This document shows positions 1 through 8,188 of a stretch of 63,822 bases of DNA, piece after piece. The notes under the pieces were generated by a model, which made no database searches, was not told the DNA's origin, and saw nothing but the letters and a program-made list of their open reading frames with translations. Numbering within the stretch: the stretch's first letter is position 1; the number at the start of each line of letters is the position of its first letter. Source of the DNA: Duganella lactea (GTDB taxonomy: Bacteria > Pseudomonadota > Gammaproteobacteria > Burkholderiales > Burkholderiaceae_D); contig NZ_WWCP01000037.1 of NCBI RefSeq assembly GCF_009857505.1, positions 1 to 63,822 on the forward strand, in the 5' to 3' direction. The translations under genes and the position numbers were made by a program.

Positions 1-354
1 GCTGTTCGCCATTTAAAGTGGTACGTGAGCTGGGTTTAAAACGTCGTGAGACAGTTTGGTCCCTATCTGCCGTGGGCGTTGGAAATTTGAAGGGGGCTGC
101 TCCTAGTACGAGAGGACCGGAGTGGACGAACCTCTGGTGTACCGGTTGTCACGCCAGTGGCATTGCCGGGTAGCTAAGTTCGGAAGAGATAACCGCTGAA
201 AGCATCTAAGCGGGAAACTTGCCTTAAGATGAGATTTCCCAGAGCCTTGAGCTCTTTGAAGGGTCGTTCGAGACCAGGACGTTGATAGGTCAGGTGTGGA
301 AGTGCAGTAATGCATTAAGCTAACTGATACTAATTGCCCGTACGGCTTGTCCCT
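1..354 (+). rRNA. 23S ribosomal RNA, 3' end (partial)
   Basis: The first bases match the conserved 3' domain of bacterial 23S rRNA. The sarcin-ricin loop sequence AGTACGAGAGGACCGG is visible at about 107-122, and the gene ends in the usual ACTGATACTAATTGCCC helix strand. The 5' part lies outside the window. The 3' boundary near 354 is estimated by analogy with the E. coli 23S end and may be off by a few bases. Confidence 0.95.
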
Positions 355-429
355 ATAACCTTGACGGTTATGCGCATTTACTCAGATGATGAGAATGCTA
401 CCCAACGAAAACTTTACTTCTCCAGATTC

Positions 430-455
430 GCTGCGCAGCCATGAGGCTGCGCGGC
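430..455 (+). other. stem-loop in 23S-5S spacer
   Basis: An 11-bp stem (430-440 with 445-455, one G-U pair) closes an ATGA tetraloop between the 23S and 5S genes. It has no T-run. A role in rRNA processing is inferred from position only. Confidence 0.5.
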
Positions 456-467
456 ATACAAGTCAAA

Positions 468-581
468 GCTTGATGACCATAGTAAGTCGGTCCCACCCCT
501 TCCCATCCCGAACAGGACCGTGAAACGACTCTACGCCGATGATAGTGCTGCAACCAGTGTGAAAGTAGGTTATCGTCAAGC
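468..581 (+). rRNA. rrf: 5S ribosomal RNA
   Basis: About 114 nt follow the 23S gene, beginning GCTTGATGACCATAG and ending ATCGTCAAGC, so the two ends pair to form helix I of 5S rRNA. The internal CCCATCCCGAACAGG segment is the classic loop B/C signature. The terminator just downstream marks the end of the rrn operon. Confidence 0.95.
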
Positions 582-597
582 TAGTTATTAAGTGAGG

Positions 598-624
598 AGG
601 CCCGTTCAGTGAACGGGCCTTTTT
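598..624 (+). terminator. rho-independent terminator of the rrn operon
   Basis: A perfect 10-bp GC-rich stem (598-607 with 611-620) with a 3-nt loop is followed by a T-run, 17 nt after the 5S gene. It should end rRNA transcription before the DHH phosphoesterase gene. Confidence 0.9.
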
Positions 625-706
625 GCGTTTACGGCCGGTAATTTGTGTGCAGGCCGCTCATTGAGCTGTATTATTTGCCGGTGTTCAACCCACCCGAGAC
701 AGAGCC

Positions 707-1642
707 ATGGCAGACGCAAAGAAATATCGCTTGGTAACCCGTAGCGATTTTGATGGTTTGGTTTGTGCAGTACTGTTGAAGCACCTGGACTTGATCGATG
801 AGATCCTGTTCGTGCACCCGAAAGACATGCAGGACGGGAAGATCTCGATCACCGACCGCGACATCACCACCAATCTGCCGTATGTGGCCGCCGCGCACCT
901 GGCGTTCGATCACCACTTGTCGGAAACCATTCGCAACACCGGCGAGCGCAAGAACCATGTCATTCATCCGGAGGCGCCATCCGCCGCGCGCGTGGTGTAT
1001 GACTACTATGGCGCCTTGAAGGCATTCCCGGCGTCGTGGAATGACATGATGGCGGCGGTCGACAAGGGCGACGCCGCCCGCTTCAACGAGCAGGAAGTGC
1101 TGAATCCGGAAGGCTGGGATTTGCTGAACTTCCTGATGGACGCGCGAACCGGTCTTGGCCGCTTCCGCGAGTTCCGCATCTCGAATTACAACCTGATGAT
1201 GGACCTGATCGATTACTGCAAGGATCATACGATCGCCCAGATCATGGAGCTGCCCGACGTGAAGGAACGCAAGGACCTGTACTTCGAGCACGCCGAGCAG
1301 TGCAAGCAGCAGATCCGACGCTGCGCCACCTTGCACAAGAACCTGGTGGTGCTGGATCTACGCGATGAGGAGATCATCTTTGCTGGTAACCGCTTCATCG
1401 TCTACGCGCTGTTCCCGCGGACGAATATCTCAATTCACGTGCTGTGGGGCCTGCAAAACCAGAACACGGTATTTGCCACCGGCAAATCAATTCTGAACCG
1501 CACGTCGAAAACCAATATCGGCGCGCTGATGCTGGAATATGGCGGCGGCGGGCATGAGAACGCCGGCACCTGCCAGGTTGATAACGAGCGGGCGGAGGAC
1601 GTACTGGGGGCACTGATCCATCGGATTAATTCCGACGGCTAA
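707..1642 (+). CDS. DHH/DHHA1-family phosphoesterase (exopolyphosphatase-like)
   Basis: A 311-residue protein with both DHH superfamily modules. The N-terminal half carries DFDGLVCA (residues about 14-21), the DHH motif in LAFDHHLSE (about 66-74) and an Asp-containing DKGDAARF block. The C-terminal half ends with the glycine-rich DHHA1 signature GGGGHENAG (about 281-289). Family members are metal-dependent phosphoesterases acting on polyphosphate, nanoRNA or cyclic dinucleotides. The sequence does not say which substrate this one uses. It has no signal peptide, so it is cytosolic. It stands alone between the rrn terminator and a shared terminator. The ATG at 707 follows only a weak purine stretch (GACAGAG). 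An nrnA-like nanoRNase role is possible, but the annotation stays at family level. Confidence 0.88.
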   Translation: MADAKKYRLVTRSDFDGLVCAVLLKHLDLIDEILFVHPKDMQDGKISITDRDITTNLPYVAAAHLAFDHHLSETIRNTGERKNHVIHPEAPSAARVVYDYYGALKAFPASWNDMMAAVDKGDAARFNEQEVLNPEGWDLLNFLMDARTGLGRFREFRISNYNLMMDLIDYCKDHTIAQIMELPDVKERKDLYFEHAEQCKQQIRRCATLHKNLVVLDLRDEEIIFAGNRFIVYALFPRTNISIHVLWGLQNQNTVFATGKSILNRTSKTNIGALMLEYGGGGHENAGTCQVDNERAEDVLGALIHRINSDG

Positions 1643-1643
1643 T

Positions 1644-1669
1644 AAAAAAGCGCCCGAGGGCGCTTTTTT
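1644..1669. terminator. bidirectional terminator between convergent genes
   Basis: AAAAAAGCGCCC, GA, GGGCGCTTTTTT form a perfect 12-bp hairpin with an A-run on one side and a T-run on the other. It sits directly after the stop of the DHH gene and touches the stop of the convergent flavoprotein gene, so it can serve both. Confidence 0.9.
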
Positions 1670-2928
1670 CATTCAAACTCTTTTTCAGGCATCGCGATCT
1701 GGTTGTCGGTGCTGAACTGGTAGTCCTTGAATACGTGTTCCGCCGTCAGCATCTGGTAGTCGCCGTCCGGTTTCTTGAACGAGGTGTCCTTCAGCTTGTA
1801 GGTGTAGTGGCCGCAGGTCCAGCAGTTGAAGTTGCGCATGTGGGTGCACAGGCAGGTCTTATCCATGACCACCACGTTCTTCTCATTCGGGTGCGCTTCC
1901 ACTTCGCGGTTGTATGAGTTGATGTAGGCGCAGTTGCCATTGGCGTCCAGCAGGTAGCCGTAGGACTCGCAACCCGGACGGATGCCGGAGCCGATCGCCG
2001 GCGTATTCTTCAGCATGCGCATCGGGTAGCCGGTCGGCGACACGCCGTTGACGATCACATCTTCTTCCGAGGCCTTGAAGTATTCCTGCTTGACCTTCTC
2101 CGGCAAGCCGCATTCGTTGGTGACGGTGAAACGGGTGGCGACCTGCACGCCAGCCGCGCCGGCTTCCAGGAAGCTGACCGCGTCCGAACCGGTGAAGATG
2201 CCGCCGGCGGCGATCAACGGAATGTCCAGATTCTCTTGCTTGAAGTAAGCCAGCAATTCCTTGGTAATGGTCATCAGGTCGTAGTCTTTCCAGTCCTCCA
2301 GGCCGAAGCCGAGGTGGCCGCCGGCCAGCGGGCCTTCGACGATGACGAAGTCGGGCAGACGGTTCAGCTTGGCGTTCTTGCGCAGGAAAATCTGCAGCGC
2401 GCGCACCGACGACACGATGATGCCCAGCTTGGCTTCGCGGAAACGTGGATGGTCGGCCATCAGCGCGAACGAGCCGAAGTGCAGGCCCGCCGACAGCGTG
2501 ATGCCGTCAATGCCAGCGTCCAGCGCCGCGTTCAGGCGCGTGCGCAGGGTTTCGCGCGGACCGTTCATGGTCAGCTTTTCCATGCAGTTGACGAAGATCA
2601 GGCCCGGGCCTTGCTTGGCCTTCATGGTGGCGCCGATGTGCAGGCGCTGCGCCTCGGCCAGCCGCTCCAGGTCGAACTGGACAATCGACTTGTCCATATT
2701 GTTGATGTTGTGCTTGTAGAGCTTGGTCTTATCCTTGACGAAGCTGGTGTCGAACTTGCGGTCCGACACGTCTTCCACCATGGCATCGGAGATGTGGCCG
2801 ATGCCACCCAGGCGGGCCGCTTCCAGCGCCAGTTCAGAGGTCGAGATATCGACACCCATTCCGCCGATCATGATGGGCACATATTCTTCATTGCCGAATC
2901 GCAGGCGGAAATCATCAACACGTTTCAT
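1669..2928 (-). CDS. nitronate monooxygenase / 2-nitropropane dioxygenase-family flavoprotein
   Basis: A 419-residue FMN-dependent TIM-barrel protein. Visible family landmarks are the N-terminal PIMIGGMGVDIST substrate/FMN loop, the GPLAGGHLGFG loop, and AAGGIFTGSDAVSFLEAGAAG followed by QVATRF for FMN phosphate binding. Known relatives oxidise alkyl nitronates such as propionate-3-nitronate, but many members are poorly characterised. It is longer than the roughly 330-residue core. The last 100 residues add a cysteine-rich tail (CLCTHMRNFNCWTCGHY near 362-378, plus two earlier Cys) that could bind metal or an Fe-S cluster; that is inference. It follows yajQ on the same strand after a 142-bp gap, so co-transcription is uncertain. 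Confidence 0.82.
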   Translation of the reverse strand: MKRVDDFRLRFGNEEYVPIMIGGMGVDISTSELALEAARLGGIGHISDAMVEDVSDRKFDTSFVKDKTKLYKHNINNMDKSIVQFDLERLAEAQRLHIGATMKAKQGPGLIFVNCMEKLTMNGPRETLRTRLNAALDAGIDGITLSAGLHFGSFALMADHPRFREAKLGIIVSSVRALQIFLRKNAKLNRLPDFVIVEGPLAGGHLGFGLEDWKDYDLMTITKELLAYFKQENLDIPLIAAGGIFTGSDAVSFLEAGAAGVQVATRFTVTNECGLPEKVKQEYFKASEEDVIVNGVSPTGYPMRMLKNTPAIGSGIRPGCESYGYLLDANGNCAYINSYNREVEAHPNEKNVVVMDKTCLCTHMRNFNCWTCGHYTYKLKDTSFKKPDGDYQMLTAEHVFKDYQFSTDNQIAMPEKEFE

Positions 2929-3070
2929 TGCTATCCTTAGACTACCGAGGTTAATTGCGGTCGCGCGGCAGTACGCATGATCGGAGCACCGATTTATTCT
3001 ACTCCATGTGTACTACAGCGATATGACGGCGCGGCGGCGCTGGGCTGGCCGCGCGCGCGGTGGACGGAGA

Positions 3071-3556
3071 TCAGTCGCGGAAGTTGTTGAATTCCAGCGG
3101 CAGGTCGCTGGCTTCCTTGCGCAGCAGCGCCATGGCCGCCTGCAGATCGTCGCGCTTGCCGCCGGTGACGCGCACCGATTCGCCCTGGATCGCCGCTTGC
3201 ACCTTCATCTTGCTGTCCTTGATGATGCGCACGATCTTTTTGGCGTCATCCGACTCGATGCCGTTTTTTACCTTGATTACCTGGCGCACCTTGTCGCCGC
3301 CGATTTTCTTGATGTCGCCGTCTTCCAGGAAGCGCACGTCGACCTTGCGCTTGCCCAGCTTGCCGATCAGCACGTCACGTACTTGTTGCAGTTGGAAATC
3401 GGAGTCGGCGGTGACGGTCAGTTCGCGTTCCTTCTGTTCAACGGCGGCGCCGGTGCCCTTGAAGTCGAAGCGCGTGCCGATTTCTTTTTGAGATTGCTCG
3501 ATGGCATTCTTCACTTCGATCATATCGGCTTCCAAAACTACATCAAACGACGGCAT
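3071..3556 (-). CDS. yajQ: YajQ-family nucleotide-binding protein
   Basis: 161 residues, the normal size for YajQ (two ferredoxin-like domains). It starts MPSFDVVLEADMIEVKNA and contains the conserved RFDFKGTGA, the YajQ midsection KVKNGIESDDAKKIVR and the C-terminal RVTGGKRDDLQAAM block. YajQ proteins bind tRNA or nucleotides, and the Xanthomonas and Pseudomonas homologues bind c-di-GMP and relay it to a transcription factor. That link is notable because a diguanylate cyclase operon lies only 3 kb away. Cytosolic. It is divergent from murB. Confidence 0.95.
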   Translation of the reverse strand: MPSFDVVLEADMIEVKNAIEQSQKEIGTRFDFKGTGAAVEQKERELTVTADSDFQLQQVRDVLIGKLGKRKVDVRFLEDGDIKKIGGDKVRQVIKVKNGIESDDAKKIVRIIKDSKMKVQAAIQGESVRVTGGKRDDLQAAMALLRKEASDLPLEFNNFRD

Positions 3557-3711
3557 AACGATTTCCTTATTCGTGTGGCATGCAGCGCGGGGGACGCGGC
3601 TGCATCAAAGACTGATATTTTAACGGACAACCTGCGATTCGCCGCCATATGGGCGGTGGTTTTTTGCTTGTTTGCCTCTATAATCGACCAAATTTATTGC
3701 TTATTCCCCTC

Positions 3712-4731
3712 ATGTCCCCGCCGATTCCTGTTCTACGTCAATTTTCGCTGCAATCCCTGAATACCTTTGGCATTGACGCCACGGCACGCGCCTACCTGCA
3801 TGTGACTGAAAAAGAGCATCTGCTCGGCGTTTATGCTGATGGCGCATGGGTTTCTTTGCCGAAGCTGGTTTTGGGCGGCGGCAGCAACGTGCTGTTGACG
3901 GGCGATTTTGACGGCCTGGTGCTGCACATCGGACTGCAAGGGAAAGAGCGCGTCGGCGACAACGCCCAGCAGCATTTGGTGCGCGCGGCGGCCGGTGAAA
4001 ACTGGCACGCGTTTGTGCAGTGGACCCTGGCGCAGGGACTCGGCGGCCTGGAAAATCTGTCGCTGATTCCGGGCACGGTGGGCGCCGCGCCGATCCAGAA
4101 TATCGGCGCGTATGGCCTGGAGATCAAAGACGTGTGCCACAGCGTCACGGTGTTCGATCCGCACAGTGGCGTGACGCGCGCGCTGGACGCGGCGGCGTGC
4201 CGCTTCGGCTACCGCGACAGCGTGTTCAAGCACGAGGGCCGCGACCTGATCATTCTCGACGTGACCTTCGCGCTGCCCAAGCGCTGGACGCCGAATCTGC
4301 GCTACGCCGAGCTGGCGGCCGAGCCGGGCATGGCGGACGCGCCGACGCCGCAACAGGTGGCCGACGCGGTGATCGCCATCCGCCGCCGCAAGCTGCCTGA
4401 TCCGGCGGTGATCGGCAACGCCGGCAGTTTCTTCAAGAATCCGGTGGTGTCTGGCGCGCAATGTGCGGCGCTGCTGGCGCGTTTTCCGACGCTGGTGCAT
4501 CACGTGCAGCCGGACGGCAGCGAGAAGCTGGCGGCGGGCTGGCTGATCGATCAGTGCGGCTGGAAGGGCAGGAACCTGGGCGCGGCCGGCGTCTATCCTA
4601 AGCAGGCCCTGGTGCTGGTGAACAACGGTGGCGCCACCGGCGCCGATGTGGTGGCGTTGGCGAAGGCGATCCAGGCCGATGTGCAGGCGCGCTATGGCGT
4701 GCTGCTGGAGCCGGAGCCGGTGTTCGTCTAG
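3712..4731 (+). CDS. murB: UDP-N-acetylenolpyruvoylglucosamine reductase
   Basis: This flavoenzyme reduces UDP-GlcNAc-enolpyruvate to UDP-MurNAc with NADPH in peptidoglycan synthesis, in the cytosol. The FAD-binding LGGGSNVLLTGDFDG is near residue 50. IPGTVGAAPIQNIGAYG carries further FAD contacts. GNAGSFFKNP carries the catalytic Ser, and the C-terminal LLEPEPVFV supplies the Glu. It is the E. coli-like type I form, 339 residues. The start at 3712 (MSPPIPVLRQFSLQSLNTFG) is preferred because an upstream in-frame ATG at 3649 would add 21 hydrophobic residues not typical of MurB and would lie before a TATAAT box at 3679-3684, which probably drives the gene. Confidence 0.96.
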   Translation: MSPPIPVLRQFSLQSLNTFGIDATARAYLHVTEKEHLLGVYADGAWVSLPKLVLGGGSNVLLTGDFDGLVLHIGLQGKERVGDNAQQHLVRAAAGENWHAFVQWTLAQGLGGLENLSLIPGTVGAAPIQNIGAYGLEIKDVCHSVTVFDPHSGVTRALDAAACRFGYRDSVFKHEGRDLIILDVTFALPKRWTPNLRYAELAAEPGMADAPTPQQVADAVIAIRRRKLPDPAVIGNAGSFFKNPVVSGAQCAALLARFPTLVHHVQPDGSEKLAAGWLIDQCGWKGRNLGAAGVYPKQALVLVNNGGATGADVVALAKAIQADVQARYGVLLEPEPVFV

Positions 4732-4755
4732 TCGCTTCGCCAGCAGACTCGGCAT

Positions 4756-4777
4756 GGGTTCCGGCCTGCGCCGGAAC
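4756..4777. repeat. REP-like small palindrome
   Basis: GTTCCGGC (4758-4765) and GCCGGAAC (4770-4777) form a perfect 8-bp stem with a CTGC loop, in the 53-bp gap between convergent murB and the GAF protein gene. Similar 'GGGTTCCGGC..GCCGGAACGAC' elements are scattered between genes in betaproteobacteria. There is no T-run, so it is not a classic terminator. Confidence 0.5.
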
Positions 4778-4784
4778 GACGGGT

Positions 4785-5717
4785 TCAGGGGCGGGCGGCT
4801 TGCACCAGTTCGATGGCGGTGTGAGCGTCTTCCGGATACAGCGAGCTGCCGGTGTGGCAGGCGGCGCGCAGCGCGGCGTCGCTGATGCCGGGCAGCGATT
4901 CACCCGTCACCGAAGTGCTGATGCGGTGCAGCTGGCTGGTGACGATCGAGCGCCGCGACGCCATGTTCAGGATGACGCCGAATTCGTCGCGGCCGATGCG
5001 CGCCACCAGGTCGCCTGCGCGGCATTCGCGCTCGATGCGGCGCGAGATGCTGGCCAGTGCCTCCGGCAGCGCGTCGATGCCGCTGACGCGCACCACGCCA
5101 ACGCCCAGGTGGCCGTTGCTGCTCTGCGCCGCCGCCAGCTTGGCCTGCAACTGCTCGTAGAAGAAGGCACGGTTGGCGGTGCCGCTGGCTTCGTCCAGCG
5201 TCATGCGTTGCTTCAGCACGTTCGGTCCTTCCCGCGTGGCGCGCTGCATCAGCATGGCCGTCATATTGGCCAGCAGCTGGGCGATCTGTTCCTCGCCGTC
5301 GTTGAAGACGCGCGGTTCCTTCCACACCAGCTTCATGACGGCGATCGCCGCGCCGTCGGCGATCAGCGGCACGATCACCATCGACCGCAGGCCGACTTTG
5401 CGGCACGCCTCGCGATTGACCCGTTCGTCGCTCTCGCTGTCGCTGCACAGCGCGGCGCGGCGGCTGGTCAGCACGCTGCCCGACAGGCTGTTGGCTACCG
5501 GCATGCGCAGGCCCAGCTGCGCTTCCGCCAAACCATGGGCGGAGCGGTAGACGATGGCGTCGTCCTCCAGCAGTTCGACCACGGCGCCGTCGGCGGCCGT
5601 CAGTTCCACCGCCTTGGCGGCGGCGGCGTCCATTACCGCGCTGAGATCGTTGCCCAGGCCGACCAGCTGGACTTGGGCGTCGATGATGGCGAGCAGTTTG
5701 TGTGAAGGTATGTTCAT
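4785..5717 (-). CDS. GAF domain plus catalytically degenerate GGDEF domain protein, putative c-di-GMP receptor
   Basis: 310 residues, no signal or membrane segment. Residues about 15-155 form a GAF domain. Residues about 170-300 are a shortened GGDEF domain: the entry motif reads DEASGTANRAFF (usually DxLTGLxNRR), the metal-binding Asp stretch is replaced by VVRVSGIDAL, and the active-site loop is GRDEF (242-246). An RxxD inhibitory-site motif, RAGD (233-236), stands exactly five residues before it. The expected result is an inactive cyclase that can still bind c-di-GMP, the same domain logic as PelD (GAF plus dead GGDEF with I-site). It lies 36 bp downstream of ppnP at the end of the wsp operon, so its ligand could come from WspR. 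The function is inferred; the domain reading is direct. Confidence 0.8.
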   Translation of the reverse strand: MNIPSHKLLAIIDAQVQLVGLGNDLSAVMDAAAAKAVELTAADGAVVELLEDDAIVYRSAHGLAEAQLGLRMPVANSLSGSVLTSRRAALCSDSESDERVNREACRKVGLRSMVIVPLIADGAAIAVMKLVWKEPRVFNDGEEQIAQLLANMTAMLMQRATREGPNVLKQRMTLDEASGTANRAFFYEQLQAKLAAAQSSNGHLGVGVVRVSGIDALPEALASISRRIERECRAGDLVARIGRDEFGVILNMASRRSIVTSQLHRISTSVTGESLPGISDAALRAACHTGSSLYPEDAHTAIELVQAARP

Positions 5718-5753
5718 GGTCGTAAAAAAGCAGACCGTGGTCTGCTGGTGAAG

Positions 5754-6068
5754 TTAGCCGAAGTGGCAAACGTAATCGAGGGTCTCCACTGTTTCGATAT
5801 CGAACTTGCTGTTGCCGGCCACTGTGAATTGCTGGCCGGCGCCGTAGGTCTGCCATGCGCTGGCGCCGTCCAGGCGCACCTTGCACACGCCGCCGACGAT
5901 TTCCATGATTTCCGGCGCGCCGGTGTTGAACGTCAGGCTTGATGGGAAGATGACGCCGACGGTCTTCTTGCCGCCGTCGGCCAGGATGACGGTGTGCGAC
6001 ACGCATTTGCCGTCAAAGTAGATGTTCGATTTTTTGACGACGCTGACTTGATCGATTTGTGCACTCAT
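5754..6068 (-). CDS. ppnP: pyrimidine/purine nucleoside phosphorylase (PpnP/YaiE family)
   Basis: 104 residues, the usual length of this single-domain cupin. Signatures include NIYFDGKCVSHTV, the GVIFPSSLTFNTGAPEIMEI block and the C-terminal FDIETVETLDYVCHF. PpnP splits nucleosides with phosphate to free base and ribose-1-phosphate and has broad substrate range in E. coli. Its ATG overlaps the wspR stop codon by 4 bp (ATGA), so the two are translationally coupled. That places a nucleoside phosphorylase inside a c-di-GMP signalling operon, which is unusual. No catalytic defect is visible. Confidence 0.92.
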   Translation of the reverse strand: MSAQIDQVSVVKKSNIYFDGKCVSHTVILADGGKKTVGVIFPSSLTFNTGAPEIMEIVGGVCKVRLDGASAWQTYGAGQQFTVAGNSKFDIETVETLDYVCHFG

Positions 6069-7129
6069 GCTGCTGTTTTTCCTTCATTCGAGGTAGTGGG
6101 ACCGGGCAGGTCCGTCGCACTGACTACGCGGTTGCGGCCGCCGTGCTTGGCGGCGTACAGGGCCCGGTCGGCTTGCTGGATCAGTGCTTCGACGGTCGAT
6201 GCCGGCGACGGCACCACGCTGGCCACGCCGATCGACATGGTCACGCTTGAGAGCGTGGTGTTCGCCCCCGGATTTTCGATCGCGAGCTGTTCCAGGTGGC
6301 GGCGGCACGACTCGGCCACGATCATGGCGCCAGTCAGCGGTGTGTCCGGCAGGATAATGCTGAATTCCTCGCCGCCGTAGCGCGCGGCCAGATCGGCCGG
6401 GCGCTTGAGATGTTCGGTCAGGACAGCTGCCACCTTCTTCAGGCACAAGTCGCCGGCGAGGTGGCCGAAGCTGTCGTTATACAGTTTGAAGAAGTCGACG
6501 TCGCACATCAGCAGCGTCAACGGCTTTTTTTCGCGCTGCCCGCGCTGCCATTCGGCGCGCATGGCGTCGTCGAAGCGGCGGCGGTTGGCGATGCCGGTCA
6601 GGCCGTCGAGGGCCGCCAGTTTTTGCAGTTCGAGGTTGGCGTCGGCCAGCTGCTTCTGGCTCTCGCGCAGGAAGCGGAAGGCCTGGTCGCGCTGCAGGCG
6701 GCTGATGTGGGCGCCGGAGTGGTAGCGCACCCGCGCCAGCAGTTCCAGCTTGTCCGGCAGCTTGACCATATAGTCGTTGGCGCCCATGCCGAAGCTGTGC
6801 GCCTTCAGTTTCGGGTCTTCCTTGGCCGACAGCACGATCACCGGTACGTGGCGCAGGCCTTCCTCGGCGCGGTACAGGGCGATCTGGCCGAAGCCGTCGA
6901 TGGCTGGCATCACCAGGTCCTGCAGGATCACGGTCGGTTGCAGCGCGCGCGCGCGCTCCAGCGATTGGTTGGCATCGGTCACGCAATGGAATTCGATGTC
7001 CGGCTGGTCACTCAGCATGCGCCGCACGGCTTCGACGATGATCAGCTGGTCGTCGACCAGCAGCACGCGCACTTTGAAGGCGGGCAGGAGCGGGGTGGGA
7101 TCGGCTTCGGTTACGTGTACTTCGGACAT
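6065..7129 (-). CDS. wspR: diguanylate cyclase response regulator WspR
   Basis: 354 residues: an N-terminal receiver domain (about 20-140) with phospho-acceptor Asp71 in ILQDLVMP, a coiled linker (about 150-170), and a C-terminal GGDEF domain (about 172-335). The active loop is GGEEF (252-256), and the product-inhibition site RPAD (243-246) lies five residues before it, so the enzyme should be active and feedback-inhibited. It converts two GTP to c-di-GMP when phosphorylated by WspE. It lies 15 bp downstream of wspF and overlaps ppnP by 4 bp. Its place at the end of the wsp cluster and the REC-GGDEF architecture fit WspR of Pseudomonas. Confidence 0.95.
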   Translation of the reverse strand: MSEVHVTEADPTPLLPAFKVRVLLVDDQLIIVEAVRRMLSDQPDIEFHCVTDANQSLERARALQPTVILQDLVMPAIDGFGQIALYRAEEGLRHVPVIVLSAKEDPKLKAHSFGMGANDYMVKLPDKLELLARVRYHSGAHISRLQRDQAFRFLRESQKQLADANLELQKLAALDGLTGIANRRRFDDAMRAEWQRGQREKKPLTLLMCDVDFFKLYNDSFGHLAGDLCLKKVAAVLTEHLKRPADLAARYGGEEFSIILPDTPLTGAMIVAESCRRHLEQLAIENPGANTTLSSVTMSIGVASVVPSPASTVEALIQQADRALYAAKHGGRNRVVSATDLPGPTTSNEGKTAA

Positions 7130-7144
7130 CAGGGTTCCATTCAG

Positions 7145-8188
7145 TTATTGGCTACGTCCGCCAAGGGTGCTGCGCAAGAACGGTCCGATCTTCGCCAGCG
7201 GTAAAATCATCTGCGCCGCGTCCAGCTCCGCCGCCGCGCGCGGCATGCCGTACACGGCGCTGCTGGCCTGATCCTGGGCGATGGTGGTCTGGCCGGCCTT
7301 GCGCATCGCCAGCAGCCCCTCGGCGCCGTCGCGCCCCATGCCGGTCAACAGCACGCCGAGCGCCTCGCCTTTCCAGTGTTGCGCCACGCAGTGGAAGAAG
7401 ACATCCACCGACGGCCGGTAGGCATAGTCCTTGGGATGGATATCGTAACGCAAGCGCAGGTTTTGATCCAGCGTCAGGTGGTCGTTGCTCTTGGCGATCA
7501 GCACGGTGCCGGCCGCCAGTTCGTCGCCTTCCTCGGCGGAGCGCACCGGCATGTCGAGCTGTTCGCCCAGCCAGCGGGCGAAGTTGTCGGCGAAGTGGCG
7601 GTCGATGTGCTGCACCACGACGATGGCGCAGCCGCGCGGCGCCTTCCAGCCGGCCAGCAGCTTGGAGACCGCCACCGGGCCGCCGGTGGAGGCGCCGATG
7701 GCCAGCAGCGTGGTGATTTTTTCCCCGTCCGGCGTGGCGGCATGGTGGCCGGCGACACTGGCGGCGCTCTTCGGCTGCATGGCCTGGGTGCCGCCGCTAT
7801 GGCGTATCAGCTTGTCCATGGTGCGGATCTTGGCCAGCAGCTCGGCGTCACCGCCCGGCTGGCCTTGCAGCACCGGCGTGGCGGTGACGTCCAGCGCGCC
7901 GGCGCCCAGCGCGCGGAACACCTGGTTGACGTTGTCCTGCGGGCGGCCGGTCACCACCAGGATGGCGCACGGGCTGTGCTCCATGATCTGGCGCGTGGCC
8001 TCCACGCCGTCCAGCTCCGGCATGTTCAGGTCCATCAGAATCAGGTCCGGGCGGTGCTCGGCGCACATGCGCACCGCCTCCGCACCGGTGCGGGCGATCC
8101 ACAGCACCTGGTGCTCGGCGGTGCTGGCGACCACGCGGCGCAGCGCTTCCGCCGCCATGGCGACATCGTTGGCGATGGCTATCTTCAT
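7145..8188 (-). CDS. wspF: chemoreceptor methylesterase WspF (CheB type)
   Basis: 347 residues: a receiver domain with Asp53 in LILMDLNMPELDG, then a CheB methylesterase domain with the catalytic Ser in IGASTGGP, the His in VVVQHIDRHF and the Asp in LTGMGRDGAEG. The SSAVYGMPRAA block is typical near the end. It removes methyl groups from receptor glutamates and resets the pathway; loss of WspF in Pseudomonas locks c-di-GMP production on. Its start overlaps the wspE stop by 4 bp. Confidence 0.95.
   Translation of the reverse strand: MKIAIANDVAMAAEALRRVVASTAEHQVLWIARTGAEAVRMCAEHRPDLILMDLNMPELDGVEATRQIMEHSPCAILVVTGRPQDNVNQVFRALGAGALDVTATPVLQGQPGGDAELLAKIRTMDKLIRHSGGTQAMQPKSAASVAGHHAATPDGEKITTLLAIGASTGGPVAVSKLLAGWKAPRGCAIVVVQHIDRHFADNFARWLGEQLDMPVRSAEEGDELAAGTVLIAKSNDHLTLDQNLRLRYDIHPKDYAYRPSVDVFFHCVAQHWKGEALGVLLTGMGRDGAEGLLAMRKAGQTTIAQDQASSAVYGMPRAAAELDAAQMILPLAKIGPFLRSTLGGRSQ

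Noticed and set aside
4732..4784. Hairpin between murB and the GAF gene as a terminator
   Set aside because: The stem is good but there is no T-run on either strand, so it is listed as a REP-like palindrome.
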